Part shown: positions 36,506-45,718 of the stretch, piece after piece
Position numbering within the stretch: position 1 is the stretch's first letter
How the letters are laid out: every line of letters begins with the position of its first letter
From: Kutzneria kofuensis
Lineage (GTDB): Bacteria > Actinomycetota > Actinomycetes > Mycobacteriales > Pseudonocardiaceae
Assembly (NCBI RefSeq): GCF_014203355.1
Contig: NZ_JACHIR010000001.1
Coordinates: 2,482,038 to 2,546,037 of the forward strand
Length of the DNA stretch: 64,000 nt
Direction: 5' to 3'
Notes under the pieces: model-generated
Database searches by the model: none
Seen by the model: only the letters and a program-made list of their open reading frames with translations
What the model was told of the DNA's origin: nothing
Translations under genes and position numbers: made by a program

Positions 36506-36562
36506 AGGGGTGGGCGCCGTGCCGGCTGGCCGCGTTCGCGGCACAGCGCCCTGACGGAAGGA

Positions 36563-38041
36563 CTAGTTGTCGCTCATCGAGCAGCCGGCCATCGACACCA
36601 GGTTCGTCTGGGGCTGCGGGGCCCGCGCCTGGTTGAACAGGTTGAGGATCTGGTTGATCAGGAACTGCCGGTTGTTCTGCAGCGGGCCGAGGATCGAGTT
36701 GTTCACGAAGTCCTGCGTCGCCTGGTCGCCGGCCGCCTGCAGGCGGTTGTTGGCGTCGGTGAGGAAGTTGTCCATCTGGTCGAGGTCCTGGTTGACCGAG
36801 GACTTCACCGAGGCGGGGATCGCCGGCATCTTGCCGCGCACGTCGGGGCAGGTCACGCGCTGGTTGGCCGCGGGCTTGCCGTTGTTGCCGCCGCCACCGT
36901 TGTTCTTGCCACCGCCGGTGTCGCCGCCGTTGTTGCCCCCGTTGTTGTTGCCGCCGCCCTGGGCCTGGTTGACGCACTGCTGGCCGTTGTTGATGCAGCT
37001 GACGACGCCGTTCATCTGCTGGGAGTTCATCACGTTCTCCCAGTCGGCGTGGTCGGTCGCCGGGTTGTGCAGCTGGCCGTCGAAGCCGTCGACCGCGAAC
37101 ACCGAGCCGTTGGGCACCGAGTTGTAGACCAGGGTGTACTGCAGCGCCGGCACGGCCTTGGTGCCCCTGGGGCACTGCCCGCTGCCCTTGGGGAACACCA
37201 GGTGCGTGCGGTGGTTGGCCGAGTCGGTGTTCTTGCCGTCCCAGCAGGACGGGAAGTCCATGATCCGCTCGACGGCGCTGCCCTGCGGGCACACCGGGTA
37301 CTTGTTGGTGACCCGGTTCTCGAAGCCGGTGCAGGTCCAGGTGGCCTTGGCGTTGGTGGGGCCGTTGGTGACCTCCTTGGCGTCACCCATGATGCCGCGC
37401 AGGAACTGCGGGGCCGCGGTCACCTTGCCGGCGCCGCCGCTGGTGAACTTGATCGTCACCTGGTTGGGCTCGACCAGCCGACCGATGTTGCCCTTGTCCG
37501 GGCCCTGCTGGTTGTTGTTCTTGCCGTTGGGCTCCTGCTTGACCCGGATGACCGGCCAGAAGAAGGTCGACTTGTCGCCGTTGGCGCAGGTGGTGCCGCC
37601 GGCCGCGAGGCTGCGGTCGTTGGAGCGGGCCGTCGTGGTCCGGTTGCCGACGTAGTCGTGCACGTGCAGGGCGCCGTGGTCGACGCCGGGCGTGACGATG
37701 AAGTTGTCGGAGTTGTGGTGGTTGTTCTGGTTGGTGCCGCAGTCCTCGGTGAAGGAGCCGCTCGCGCCGCCGACGTTGGCGTTGCGGTTGGGCTTGACCT
37801 TCTTGATGTCGATGAAGTCGTTGGCGAACGGTCCGATCTTGTTCGAACCGGGCTTCGGCGCCTTCGCCAGCAGGGCCTGGACGCTGGCCATCTCGGGCGA
37901 GTCGCCGGTGGCGGCGAACGAGTCGCCCACGCCCGCGGCGACACCGATGCCCACGGCCGATCCGGCGGCCAACACGAGGCCGCCGATCACCGCGGTCAGT
38001 CGCATACCGCGCGACCAGGGCGTCCTTGTTTTTCCGAACAC
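36563..38041 (-). CDS. Secreted DUF1996 domain protein
   Basis: 492 residues. An N-terminal signal sequence (M-R-L-T-A-V-I-G-G-L-V-L-A-A-G) precedes a DUF1996 domain of about 260 residues marked by H-N-S-D-N-F-I-V, H-V-H-D-Y-V-G-N, F-W-P-V-I-R and P-S-C-W-D-G-K. A low-complexity Gly/Asn linker (about 345-380) joins a C-terminal helical region of about 110 residues. The function of DUF1996 is not established; fungal and actinobacterial members are extracellular. GTG 38041 has GAGGTGA upstream. It is the last gene of a three-gene operon with DUF4142 and a secreted-repeat lipoprotein. Confidence 0.83.
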   Translation of the reverse strand: MFGKTRTPWSRGMRLTAVIGGLVLAAGSAVGIGVAAGVGDSFAATGDSPEMASVQALLAKAPKPGSNKIGPFANDFIDIKKVKPNRNANVGGASGSFTEDCGTNQNNHHNSDNFIVTPGVDHGALHVHDYVGNRTTTARSNDRSLAAGGTTCANGDKSTFFWPVIRVKQEPNGKNNNQQGPDKGNIGRLVEPNQVTIKFTSGGAGKVTAAPQFLRGIMGDAKEVTNGPTNAKATWTCTGFENRVTNKYPVCPQGSAVERIMDFPSCWDGKNTDSANHRTHLVFPKGSGQCPRGTKAVPALQYTLVYNSVPNGSVFAVDGFDGQLHNPATDHADWENVMNSQQMNGVVSCINNGQQCVNQAQGGGNNNGGNNGGDTGGGKNNGGGGNNGKPAANQRVTCPDVRGKMPAIPASVKSSVNQDLDQMDNFLTDANNRLQAAGDQATQDFVNNSILGPLQNNRQFLINQILNLFNQARAPQPQTNLVSMAGCSMSDN

Positions 38042-38055
38042 TGATTCTCACCTCG

Positions 38056-38832
38056 TCATGCGGAGTTGACGACCCTGCGGATGATCACCACGGTGCCCCA
38101 GGCCAGTGCTCCGATGAGCAGCACGCCGACGAGCACCACGGCCGGGGACGGCCGGTCGTCGACGGGCTGCGCCGCCGTGTTGGACTGCTGGACCACCTGC
38201 GCCGTTGTCGGGGTGGCGCCGCCCTGGCCGGCCGCGGAGCCGGCCTGGGCCTGATCGGTCGTCTGAGGAAGGGCCGGATCGGGGAGCGCGGCCGAGTCCA
38301 CCAACTTGGTGTCCTCCAGCACGGTCATGTGCTTCATGACCGTGTCCACCGCACTCTGAGCGAACTGCTTGATCAGATCGTTCTTGGTCCCCGCACGCGC
38401 CGCGGCGACTGCCGTGAACACCTTTCCGTTCGCCTGGCGCACCAGGTTCACGTAGTCGTGGTCGAAGGTCGCGCCCGCCTCGTCGTGCAGCTGCGCGAGC
38501 CACCCCTGCTGGTCGGCGTCGGGCTGGCCGGGCAGCTGCACCCCCAGCTTCCCGGCGACCTGCGCCGCCTGCTGGTTGAGCACCGTGTCGTCGGTGACCA
38601 GGGTGGCGGCGGCGGTGCGAACCGCCGCCGCCGACGCCTGGTCCTTGGCCATGCCGCCGGCGGCGATCTCCCACATGCCGGACCGCATGACCATCGTCAG
38701 CACGTCCTGGTCGCTCTGGCTGACGCCGGGATCGCCCTGGTCCCCCGGTGCCGCGTGCGCCACCGCCGCCATGATCGGGGACATCATGGCGAGCACGGTG
38801 GCCGCGAGCAGCACGAGGATCCGGGCGATCAT
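38056..38832 (-). CDS. Secreted/membrane-anchored DUF4142 protein
   Basis: 258 residues: signal peptide (about 1-28, ending A-H-A-A-P), a DUF4142-like helical domain (Q-Q-A-A-Q-V-A-G-K-L-G-V, F-D-H-D-Y-V-N-L), a Gln/Thr-rich linker and a C-terminal membrane helix (V-L-V-G-V-L-L-I-G-A-L-A-W) with a basic end. The architecture places the helical domain outside the cell, tethered to the membrane. ATG 38832 overlaps the upstream lipoprotein stop by 4 nt. A ferritin-like or stress-related role is sometimes suggested for DUF4142, without proof here. Confidence 0.8.
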   Translation of the reverse strand: MIARILVLLAATVLAMMSPIMAAVAHAAPGDQGDPGVSQSDQDVLTMVMRSGMWEIAAGGMAKDQASAAAVRTAAATLVTDDTVLNQQAAQVAGKLGVQLPGQPDADQQGWLAQLHDEAGATFDHDYVNLVRQANGKVFTAVAAARAGTKNDLIKQFAQSAVDTVMKHMTVLEDTKLVDSAALPDPALPQTTDQAQAGSAAGQGGATPTTAQVVQQSNTAAQPVDDRPSPAVVLVGVLLIGALAWGTVVIIRRVVNSA

Positions 38833-39356
38833 GACGTGGCCGCCACCTTCTTGCCGTCGGGTCCGATGGCGAACCACATCCCGCCCTGGCCCTGCCCGGT
38901 GGTGTCACCGGGCTTCTGGTCGGGCGCGTACCGGTACAGCGGCCAGCCGGCGAGCGTCATCTGCTTGGTGCCGTCCGACCGCGTGACCTCGCCGACCAGG
39001 CCCTGGCCGACGCCCTCGACGGCGACGGAGCCGTCCTGCGCCGACACGGGCTCCCAGGTCAGCGCGCACTCGCCGTCGCAGGTCGCCTTGGGCGGCGACG
39101 CCGAGTCGTGGCCGTACATGTAGAGCGTGAAGCCCTGGTCGTCCACCACGACCTTGCCCAGCGCCGTGTTGGCCACGCTGAGCACGGCGTTGTTCGGCGG
39201 CGCGTCGGCGTCCGACGTGTACACCGGGGTGGCGACGGCCTCGGCCGCGGTCGCTGCCTGCGAGCCGCCCGAACAGGCGGACAGGAGTGCGAGCGGCAGC
39301 AGACCCAGCGCGGCGACGGCCGACATCCGGCCACGACGGCGGTGGCGCAGGTGCAC
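38829..39356 (-). CDS. Secreted-repeat lipoprotein (COG4315-like)
   Basis: 175 residues with lipobox L-S-A-C (Cys28). Two PF03640-type repeats are visible: G-F-T-L-Y-M-Y-G-H-D followed by C-D-G-E-C-A-L-T-W-E-P, and M-T-L-A-G-W-P-L-Y-R-Y-A-P-D-Q-K-P-G-D. These lipoproteins are widespread in envelope-stress contexts but biochemically undefined. GTG 39356 is preferred (AAAGGA 7 nt upstream) over GTG 39392. It heads the operon divergent from the ECF sigma factor, which probably controls it. Confidence 0.84.
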   Translation of the reverse strand: MHLRHRRRGRMSAVAALGLLPLALLSACSGGSQAATAAEAVATPVYTSDADAPPNNAVLSVANTALGKVVVDDQGFTLYMYGHDSASPPKATCDGECALTWEPVSAQDGSVAVEGVGQGLVGEVTRSDGTKQMTLAGWPLYRYAPDQKPGDTTGQGQGGMWFAIGPDGKKVAATS

Positions 39357-39510
39357 GGTGGCGTCCTTTCGTGCGGGGAGAAGGGTCGCCACTAAGTACT
39401 CAGCGCGGTCGGATTCGGCTCACTCGTGGATGCAACCGCTCACATTCACAGTTGACCGTGACCGATTACTACCGAGAGTGCACTTCCCCAAACACGTTCG
39501 TGGCATCAAG

Positions 39511-40080
39511 ATGTGTCCCGTGGTGCGGTACCGGATGACCAGACGCGACCAGCCCGTGGCGGCCAACGCCGCCGGCGGGGACTCGACGCTGGTCACCGCG
39601 CTCTACCAGGAACACCGCGGCGCGCTGTTCGGGCACGTGCTCCGGCTGACCGGCGGCGACCAGCAGTGGGCCGAGGACGTCGTCCAGGAGACGCTGTTCC
39701 GGGCGTGGCGCAACGCCGACAAGCTCGACGACGCCCCCGGGCTGCTCCGCGCGTGGCTGTTCACGGTGGCTCGCCGAATCGTCATCGACGGCCGGCGCAG
39801 CAAGGGCGCGCGGCCCCCGGAGACCGAGGCCGGGCCGCTGGAGATGGTCGCGGTGCCCGACGGCACCGACAAGGCGCTGTCCGCCATGGTGGTGGCCGAG
39901 GCGCTGCGCAGCCTGTCTCCCGAGCACCGCGAGGCTATCCTCCAGACATACCTCAAGGACCGGACGGTGAACGAGGCCGCCGAGGTCCTGGGGGTGCCGC
40001 CGGGCACGGTGAAGAGCCGGGTGTACTACGCACTGCGGGCCCTGCGGCGAGCCTTGCAGGATCGGGGGATGACCACATGA
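39511..40080 (+). CDS. ECF-type RNA polymerase sigma factor
   Basis: 189 residues. Sigma region 2 includes L-Y-Q-E-H-R-G-A-L-F and E-D-V-V-Q-E-T-L-F-R-A-W-R; region 4 has L-S-P-E-H-R-E-A-I-L-Q-T-Y and the HTH V-N-E-A-A-E-V-L-G-V-P-P-G-T-V-K-S-R. There is no sigma 1 or 3 domain. ATG 39511 and ATG 39535 are both possible and no clear ribosome site decides. Its stop overlaps the anti-sigma start by 4 nt, the normal arrangement for a coupled pair. Confidence 0.9.
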   Translation: MCPVVRYRMTRRDQPVAANAAGGDSTLVTALYQEHRGALFGHVLRLTGGDQQWAEDVVQETLFRAWRNADKLDDAPGLLRAWLFTVARRIVIDGRRSKGARPPETEAGPLEMVAVPDGTDKALSAMVVAEALRSLSPEHREAILQTYLKDRTVNEAAEVLGVPPGTVKSRVYYALRALRRALQDRGMTT

Positions 40081-40955
40081 CATCGCCGGCCGACCACGTG
40101 GACGTCGCGGCCTACGTGCTGGGGGCGCTGGACGAGTCGGACAACGCCGCCTTCGAGCGCCACCTGGCCACGTGCCCGCGCTGCCAGGCGGAGCTGGACG
40201 AGCTGTCCGGCCTGCCGTCGCTGCTCGACCAGGTCCGCGGCAGCGGCCTGCTGGCCGACCTGCTCGGCGACGACCTACCCGGTCCGGCCCGCGGCAACAT
40301 CGCCCCCGGCTCCGGCCTGAGCACTCCCCCGCCGATGCTGGGCAACACCGGCCAGTTCCCGGCCGCCGCCGGCCCGTTCCCCAGCGGCCCGCCCGCGCCC
40401 CGGCACGGCTCCCGGCCGCCGATGGGCGGCATGCCCGACCTGTCCGACTTCCGCCCGGCGCCGCAGCTGCCCGCGCCGCCGCGGGTGGAGGACAAGGTGC
40501 TGCAGGGCGTCATGGTGAACATCGCCGACGCCCGACGCCGCCGCAAGCGCACCGGCTGGCTGGTCGCGGCCGCTGCGGCCGTGCTGATCGTCGGCGGTCC
40601 GCTGCTCACGCTCGGCCTGACCGGCGCGTTCGGCGGTGGACCGGCGGAGACCATCCAGGCCAGCAACGGCCCGGTGACCGCCAAGATCGGCCTGACCGGC
40701 GACGACCACGGCACCGACGTCTCGTTCGACCTGACCGGCGTGAAGGGCCCGCTGGACTGCACGCTGTTCGCCGTGGCCAAGGACGGCCGCAAGCGCGCGG
40801 TGAGCAGTTGGCTGGTCAACAGCACCGGCTACGGCGTGCCCGGCAACCCGGATCCGCTGCACATCGACGGCAGCGTCGCGATCCCGCGCTCCGACCTGGC
40901 GAAGCTGGAGTTCGCGCGGGAGAACGGCCCGGACATCCTCGACATCGACGTCTGA
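40077..40955 (+). CDS. Membrane-bound zinc-finger anti-sigma factor
   Basis: 292 residues. The cytoplasmic N-terminus carries the zf-HC2/ZAS motif H-L-A-T-C-P-R-C (His-x3-Cys-x2-Cys). A Pro-rich linker follows, then a single membrane helix (about residues 160-180, W-L-V-A-A-A-A-A-V-L-I-V) and an extracytoplasmic domain of about 110 residues with two Cys. It should hold the adjacent ECF factor inactive until an envelope signal arrives. Unusually long linker; whether it is cleaved by proteolysis cannot be seen. Confidence 0.87.
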   Translation: MTSPADHVDVAAYVLGALDESDNAAFERHLATCPRCQAELDELSGLPSLLDQVRGSGLLADLLGDDLPGPARGNIAPGSGLSTPPPMLGNTGQFPAAAGPFPSGPPAPRHGSRPPMGGMPDLSDFRPAPQLPAPPRVEDKVLQGVMVNIADARRRRKRTGWLVAAAAAVLIVGGPLLTLGLTGAFGGGPAETIQASNGPVTAKIGLTGDDHGTDVSFDLTGVKGPLDCTLFAVAKDGRKRAVSSWLVNSTGYGVPGNPDPLHIDGSVAIPRSDLAKLEFARENGPDILDIDV

Positions 40956-40977
40956 GCTCTTCCGCCCCGTAAACGCT

Positions 40978-41007
40978 TGTGGCGCACGGCTTTCGCCGTG
41001 CGCCACA
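40978..41007. terminator. Bidirectional hairpin terminator
   Basis: Perfect 13-bp stem (arms 40978-40990 and 40995-41007) with a TTTC loop between the convergent anti-sigma and sedolisin genes. Confidence 0.85.
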
Positions 41008-41029
41008 GACGGGTAACGATGATCTTCGC

Positions 41030-42661
41030 TCAGCCCAGCAGGGCGTCACACAGCGTGATGCCGTTGGGGGTGCCCCAGCCGGAGGCCATGTCGAAGCCCG
41101 CACCGGCCTGATAGAAGCGGTTGTCCCCGACTGTCACGTCGTTGACAGCGGCACCGGCCAGCGCGTACAGCTTCGGGTTGAGCTGGCCGATCCGCAGCTT
41201 GCCGAGGACGCCGGCGCGCTGGTTGATCAGCGTCAGGTATGCCGCCCACAGCGGGGACGCCGCGCTGGTGCCGCCGTTGCGGCCCCACGCGCCCTGGATG
41301 TACACCGAGTACTCGCCGCCCGAGGCCGCCGCGGACACGTCCGGCACCTGCCGCTTGCCGTCGCCGCCCTGCCAGAGCGGCTTGTCGAAGACCATCGACT
41401 GCCCGCCGCCGCCGGCCCAGCCGCCGCCCTGGTTCCACGTCGTCTCCGACGCCCGCGTGCCGTCGGTGTTCAGCGTCAGCTTGGTGCCGCCGACGCTGGT
41501 CACGTACGGGTTCGAGCCGGGGAAGTCCACCGCGAGGTCGCCCGCGTGCTGGGTGTTGGCGTCCCGCTCGCAGTCGTAGGCGCCGGCGTCGCCCGAGGGC
41601 GCGAAGAAGGTCATGCCCTGCGCCGCCGCCTGCTTGGCGACCGCGTCCACCGCCTGCATCGAGGCCAGGCTGCGGTCGTACTCGCACAGGCCCCAGCTCG
41701 ACGACACCACCGGCACGTTGTCCGCGACCAGCGCGTTCCACATGTCCACCTCGGCGGAGGTGGTGTTCGGCGCGGTGTAGACGACCAGGTCGGCCTTCGG
41801 CGCGATCGCGTGCGCCACCTCGATGTCCAGCTCCACCTCGGCCTGCGCGGAGTCGCCGTCGGTGTTGCCGCCGTCGATGTTCTTCACCACCGGCGGCGAG
41901 GTCGGCAGGTTGTACTGGTGGTCGAAGGTGTCGATGTTGGCCTGGTCGAACTTGCCGTACTCGAACAGCGCCAGCGTCTGGCCGGAGCCGTCGGCTTCCA
42001 ACCCGGCCAATCCGTACGCGGAGCGCAGCTCTGACGGCGTGTAGCCGCCGCCGGGGCCGCTGCCGACCTTGGGCCCGGACACCTCGGCGGTGCGCCGCTG
42101 CGGCACGTAGTGCTCGTCCAGCCCGGTCACACCGCTGACCACGGCGGACAGCGTGGTCGGCACCTTGGGCGTGGAGTCGGCGGCGGTGAAGTCGCGGCCG
42201 AGGCCGGCGTCGTGCCAGCGCGCCAGCGAGGTGTTGAACGCGGCGTTCAGCTGGTCGGCGGTGCCGGTGGCGTCCACCGCGAGCCGGTTCGCGCTGACGC
42301 CGGTGACCTTGAGGCCGCGCGAGCGCAGGTAGTCGGTGACCCGGTTCACATCGGCCTGAGTCGGTCCGAAACGATCCCGAAACTGTTGCGGCGTAAGGTA
42401 CTTGGCACGGCCAGCGGCCTGGTCGGCGAGCAGCCGGTCCAGTTCGGACTGGTTGCGCAGTTTCAGGCTGACCGCGACAGAAACGCTTTGCGACCCGGGT
42501 AACGATCCCGTTCTCACCGCTCTGTCGAGTCCGGGCACGACGCTCGCCACGAGCGGCGAGAACGCCGGCGTCGGCTGGGCGAGCGCGGGCACACCCACGC
42601 TGACCAGCGACAACGAACCCGCGGTGAGGATCGCGACCATGGTGCGACGGGACAGGGCCAC
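41030..42661 (-). CDS. Secreted sedolisin-family (S53) serine-carboxyl protease
   Basis: 543 residues. A signal peptide (about 1-28) is followed by a Pro-kumamolisin activation domain (L-T-P-Q-Q-F-R-D-R-F-G-P) and the S53 catalytic domain. The Glu/Asp pair is in A-E-V-E-L-D-I-E (ExxxD), an oxyanion-region S-S-S-W-G follows, and the nucleophile is in G-G-T-S-A-A-S-P. A C-terminal G-F-D-M-A-S-G-W-G-T-P-N matches the calcium-site region. GTG 42661 is chosen because AAGGAG lies 5 nt upstream; GTG 42667 is too close to it. Acts outside the cell at acidic pH in characterised relatives. Confidence 0.9.
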   Translation of the reverse strand: MALSRRTMVAILTAGSLSLVSVGVPALAQPTPAFSPLVASVVPGLDRAVRTGSLPGSQSVSVAVSLKLRNQSELDRLLADQAAGRAKYLTPQQFRDRFGPTQADVNRVTDYLRSRGLKVTGVSANRLAVDATGTADQLNAAFNTSLARWHDAGLGRDFTAADSTPKVPTTLSAVVSGVTGLDEHYVPQRRTAEVSGPKVGSGPGGGYTPSELRSAYGLAGLEADGSGQTLALFEYGKFDQANIDTFDHQYNLPTSPPVVKNIDGGNTDGDSAQAEVELDIEVAHAIAPKADLVVYTAPNTTSAEVDMWNALVADNVPVVSSSWGLCEYDRSLASMQAVDAVAKQAAAQGMTFFAPSGDAGAYDCERDANTQHAGDLAVDFPGSNPYVTSVGGTKLTLNTDGTRASETTWNQGGGWAGGGGQSMVFDKPLWQGGDGKRQVPDVSAAASGGEYSVYIQGAWGRNGGTSAASPLWAAYLTLINQRAGVLGKLRIGQLNPKLYALAGAAVNDVTVGDNRFYQAGAGFDMASGWGTPNGITLCDALLG

Positions 42662-42801
42662 TTGCACTCCTTCGAGTGGTATCGATCACTCAGCGCCCCT
42701 AAAATAGACCAGTCCGACGTAGGCACTGAGCGAACGGGTGCAATTGCCCGCTCGGCTTCGGGCACACCGCGTACGGACCGTCGCCGCTTGGAGGTACCCG
42801 C

Positions 42802-43785
42802 GTGACCCGCACCTTCGCCACCGCACTGGATCTCGGCCCCGGACCGGAGCACGAGGACGAGCTGGCCGAGGTGCTCCGCCGAGGGCCGTTCCACCTGGCG
42901 CTGCAGGCCGCCATCGCCGCCAGCGGGCTCAGCCTGGAGACCATCCAGCGTCGGCTGCAGGCTCGCGGGCACGAGGTCAGCGTGGCCAGCCTGAGCTACT
43001 GGCAGCGCGGGCGCAGCCGCCCCGAGCGGGCGAGCTCGCTGGAGACCGTGCGCAGCCTGGACAGGGTGCTCGGGCTGCCGCCCGGCTCGCTGATGAGCCT
43101 GCTCGGGCCGGCCCGGCCGCGCGGCCGCTGGGCCAACCACGTGCCCGGCTCCGTGCCGTACACCGAGCTCGGGCACAGCGACCGGACGCTGCAGATGGTG
43201 TCCGACACCATCGACCCCGAGACCAACCAGCGGCTGGAGACCCTCAGCCACCACCAGGACCTCTACCTGGACGAGGACGGCCGCGGCTACCGGATGGCCG
43301 TGCGGCGGGTCCTGCGGGCCCGGGCCGACGGCGCCGACCGGATGCTGGTGATGAACGTCGGCGACGACCCCGAGGCCGGCAGCCCGGTGTTCACCGCCGG
43401 CGTCAACTGCGTGCTCGGTCGGACCGTGTACGACGCCGAGGAGGACGTCACCGCCGCCGAGCTGCTGTTCCACCGCAAGCTCACGATCGGCGAGACGTAC
43501 CTGGCCGAGTACGAGATCAGCGGCGTCAACCCGAAGGTGCGCACCACCGAGCTGACCCTGGGCTTCCGGCAGCCGACCCGGGAGTGCGTGCTGCAGGTCG
43601 TGTTCCACCCCAAGGCGGTGCCGGCGCGGTGCTACCCCGTGTGGCAGCCGCAGGCCAAGCAGCAGGCCCGCGGCCGCAACCGCCGCGAGGAGGCCGAGCA
43701 GCGCATCGAGCCCAACGGCAGCGTGCACGTCGCGCTGGTCGACATCCCCGCCGGCCTCTACGGCCTGCGCTGGGAGTGGGAGTGA
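42802..43785 (+). CDS. XRE-like helix-turn-helix protein with unknown C-terminal domain
   Basis: 327 residues. Residues about 30-105 look like an HTH: L-A-L-Q-A-A-I-A-A-S-G-L-S-L-E-T-I-Q-R-R-L, then V-S-V-A-S-L-S-Y-W-Q-R-G-R-S-x-P-E. The remaining 200 residues are beta-rich, cytoplasmic, and not recognised; they may sense a ligand. GTG 42802 has GGAGG 7 nt upstream. It is divergent from the sedolisin gene (140 nt apart), so regulation of the protease is possible. Confidence 0.65.
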   Translation: MTRTFATALDLGPGPEHEDELAEVLRRGPFHLALQAAIAASGLSLETIQRRLQARGHEVSVASLSYWQRGRSRPERASSLETVRSLDRVLGLPPGSLMSLLGPARPRGRWANHVPGSVPYTELGHSDRTLQMVSDTIDPETNQRLETLSHHQDLYLDEDGRGYRMAVRRVLRARADGADRMLVMNVGDDPEAGSPVFTAGVNCVLGRTVYDAEEDVTAAELLFHRKLTIGETYLAEYEISGVNPKVRTTELTLGFRQPTRECVLQVVFHPKAVPARCYPVWQPQAKQQARGRNRREEAEQRIEPNGSVHVALVDIPAGLYGLRWEWE

Positions 43786-43941
43786 CCCCACGACACATCC
43801 GGGTGGCTCCTGGCCGCGTCCGGTAGCCGATCTTCGCGACCGGGTATAGAACCGGTGCGGGCCGGTCGGCAACCTCCCACGTCACGTCACGTCTTGGCAT
43901 CGGGGGCGCTGCGCGCGGCCCCGGCGCGGGAAGGGGCAGGC

Positions 43942-45435
43942 GTGGACAACCGATACCGGTACAGCGGCTCCTACCGCCGCCCGCCCCGGCCCGCCAACGG
44001 CCTGCGCAAAGCCAAGATCGCCGTGGCGACGGCGTCGGCGCTGACGCTGCTGCTGACCTGGTTCGGCTGGACCCAGCTGCAGCAGATCAACAGCGGCCTG
44101 ACCACCGCGGACGTCATCGAGTCCGGCACGAGCACCGAGTCGCCCGCGGACGGCTCGGAGGACATCCTGCTGGTCGGCATGGACAGCCGGACGGACGCGC
44201 AGGGCAACTCGCTGTCCCCGGAGCTGCTGGCCCAGCTGCACGCCGGCGGCGACGACGGCGAGTCCAACACCGACACGATGATCCTGGTGCACATCCCCAA
44301 CGGCGGCAGCCGGGCGACGGCGATCTCCATCCCGCGCGACTCGTACGTGGACATCGCCGGCGGGCACGGCACCCACAAGATCAACTCAGCGTTCGCCTGG
44401 GGCAAGAACGCGGTGATGGGCAGCCTGCGGCAGCAGGGCATGTCCGGGGCGCAGCTGGAGGTGCAGTCCAACCAGGAGGGCGCCAAGACCGCCATCCGGA
44501 CCGTGCAGGACCTCACCGGCGTCACGGTCGACCACTACGCGCAGATCAACCTGGCCGGCTTCTACGACATCACCCAGGCCATCGGCGGCGTGCAGGTGTG
44601 TCTCAAGGCCGCCGTCGACGACGACTTCTCCGGCGCGCACTTCCAGGCCGGCGAGCAGTCCGTGTCCGGGGCGGCCGCGCTGGCGTTCGTGCGGCAGCGG
44701 CACGGGCTGCCCAAGGGCGACCTGGACCGGATCCACCGGCAGCAGGCGTTCATGGCCGGGATGGCGCGGAAGGTGCTGTCCGCCGGCACCCTGACCGACA
44801 CCGGCAAGCTGGCCGCGCTGGCCGACGCCGTCAAGAAGTCGGTGGTCCTGGACCAGGGCTGGGACCTGGTGGGCTTCGCCCAGCAGCTGCGCGGCCTGAC
44901 CGGCGGCAGCACCCAGTTCACCACCATCCCGGTCGAGAACATGTCGTACGAGACGCCGCACGACGGCGACGCCGTGAAGGTCGACCCGTTCAAGGTGCGG
45001 GACTTCGTGCGCGGGCTCACCGCGACCACCACCACGCAGGCGCCGCCCGCGATCACCGTGGACGTGCTGAACGGAGCCGGGGTGCCGGGGCTGGCCGGGC
45101 GCGCCATGGACCAGCTCGTGACCAAGGGCTACGGGCGCGGCGACACCGGGAACACGGCCGCGCGGTCGACCACCCTGGTCACCTACGGCACCGGCGGCGA
45201 GGCCGACGCGCGCAAGGTCGCCGCGGACCTCGGCGGCGGCATCGACGTGTCCCAGGAACCCAGCCTGGCCGGTGGCCATGTCGAGGTCTACCTGGGCAGC
45301 GACTATCGCGGACCCGGGGCCCAGGGCTGGGCCGCTGGTGGCTCGCTGATGCTGAACGGGGCGGCCGTCAGGGCCGCTCCTACCACCTCATCCGACGCGC
45401 CGATCACGGCGGACGGCGTCACCTGCGTCAACTAG
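43942..45435 (+). CDS. LytR-CpsA-Psr (LCP) family cell-wall glycopolymer ligase
   Basis: 497 residues: short cytoplasmic tail, one membrane helix (about 27-45), the LCP catalytic domain with D-I-L-L-V-G-M-D-S-R, S-I-P-R-D-S-Y-V and the Arg-rich R-Q-R-H-G-L-P-K-G-D-L-D-R-I-H-R, then a LytR_C domain (I-T-V-D-V-L-N-G-A-G-V-P-G-L-A). LCP enzymes transfer lipid-linked glycans such as arabinogalactan or capsule to peptidoglycan. GTG 43942 has AAGGGG upstream. It could attach the polysaccharide of region 1, but that is an inference across 27 kb. Confidence 0.9.
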   Translation: MDNRYRYSGSYRRPPRPANGLRKAKIAVATASALTLLLTWFGWTQLQQINSGLTTADVIESGTSTESPADGSEDILLVGMDSRTDAQGNSLSPELLAQLHAGGDDGESNTDTMILVHIPNGGSRATAISIPRDSYVDIAGGHGTHKINSAFAWGKNAVMGSLRQQGMSGAQLEVQSNQEGAKTAIRTVQDLTGVTVDHYAQINLAGFYDITQAIGGVQVCLKAAVDDDFSGAHFQAGEQSVSGAAALAFVRQRHGLPKGDLDRIHRQQAFMAGMARKVLSAGTLTDTGKLAALADAVKKSVVLDQGWDLVGFAQQLRGLTGGSTQFTTIPVENMSYETPHDGDAVKVDPFKVRDFVRGLTATTTTQAPPAITVDVLNGAGVPGLAGRAMDQLVTKGYGRGDTGNTAARSTTLVTYGTGGEADARKVAADLGGGIDVSQEPSLAGGHVEVYLGSDYRGPGAQGWAAGGSLMLNGAAVRAAPTTSSDAPITADGVTCVN

Positions 45436-45454
45436 CGGGTAGTTGAGCGCCGGC

Positions 45455-45718
45455 TCAGGACTGGACGTTGCCCTGCTGGGTCGTCGTGTTGTGCTGCGGG
45501 GCGCTGGGCTGCTGCGGAGCCTGGTTGAGCTGCTGCGGCGGGGCCGGCGGGGCCGTGTCCTCGGCCTTGCCGTCCTTCGCGCCCATCTCAGCCTTGAAGA
45601 TCCGCAACGACTGGCCGATGCCGCGAGCGGCGGACGGCAGTTTCTTCGCGCCGAACAGCACCACGATCACCAGGAGGATGATGACCAGGTGCGTTGGGGT
45701 GAAAAAGTTGAATGGCAT
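45455..45718 (-). CDS. tatA: Twin-arginine translocase subunit TatA
   Basis: 87 residues: short N-terminus, one membrane helix (about 10-22, [13 protein letters not shown]), the hinge F-G-A-K-K-L-P, an amphipathic helix ([16 protein letters not shown]) and a Gln/Pro-rich disordered tail. This is the standard TatA/TatE architecture forming the pore for folded proteins. ATG 45718 gives the right N-terminus; the longer ORF to 45841 does not. No tatC is in the window, so this may be a second TatA copy. Confidence 0.88.
   Translation of the reverse strand: MPFNFFTPTHLVIILLVIVVLFGAKKLPSAARGIGQSLRIFKAEMGAKDGKAEDTAPPAPPQQLNQAPQQPSAPQHNTTTQQGNVQS

Larger units (their letters stand above)
36081..36562. 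other. Intergenic region with CRP-like site and terminator
   Basis: 482 nt without a supported gene. It holds the CRP-like dyad at 36272-36287 and the hairpin at 36465-36505. On the minus strand a weak promoter TTGAAT-18-GATAGT surrounds the dyad and would serve the DUF998 operon. A 76-codon ORF at 36062-36292 on the minus strand lacks a ribosome site and recognisable features. Confidence 0.6.

Noticed and set aside
42514-43872. Minus-strand 452-codon ORF opposite the XRE gene
   Set aside because: Composition is His/Gly/Val-rich antisense noise; the plus-strand frame has a good ribosome site and an HTH.
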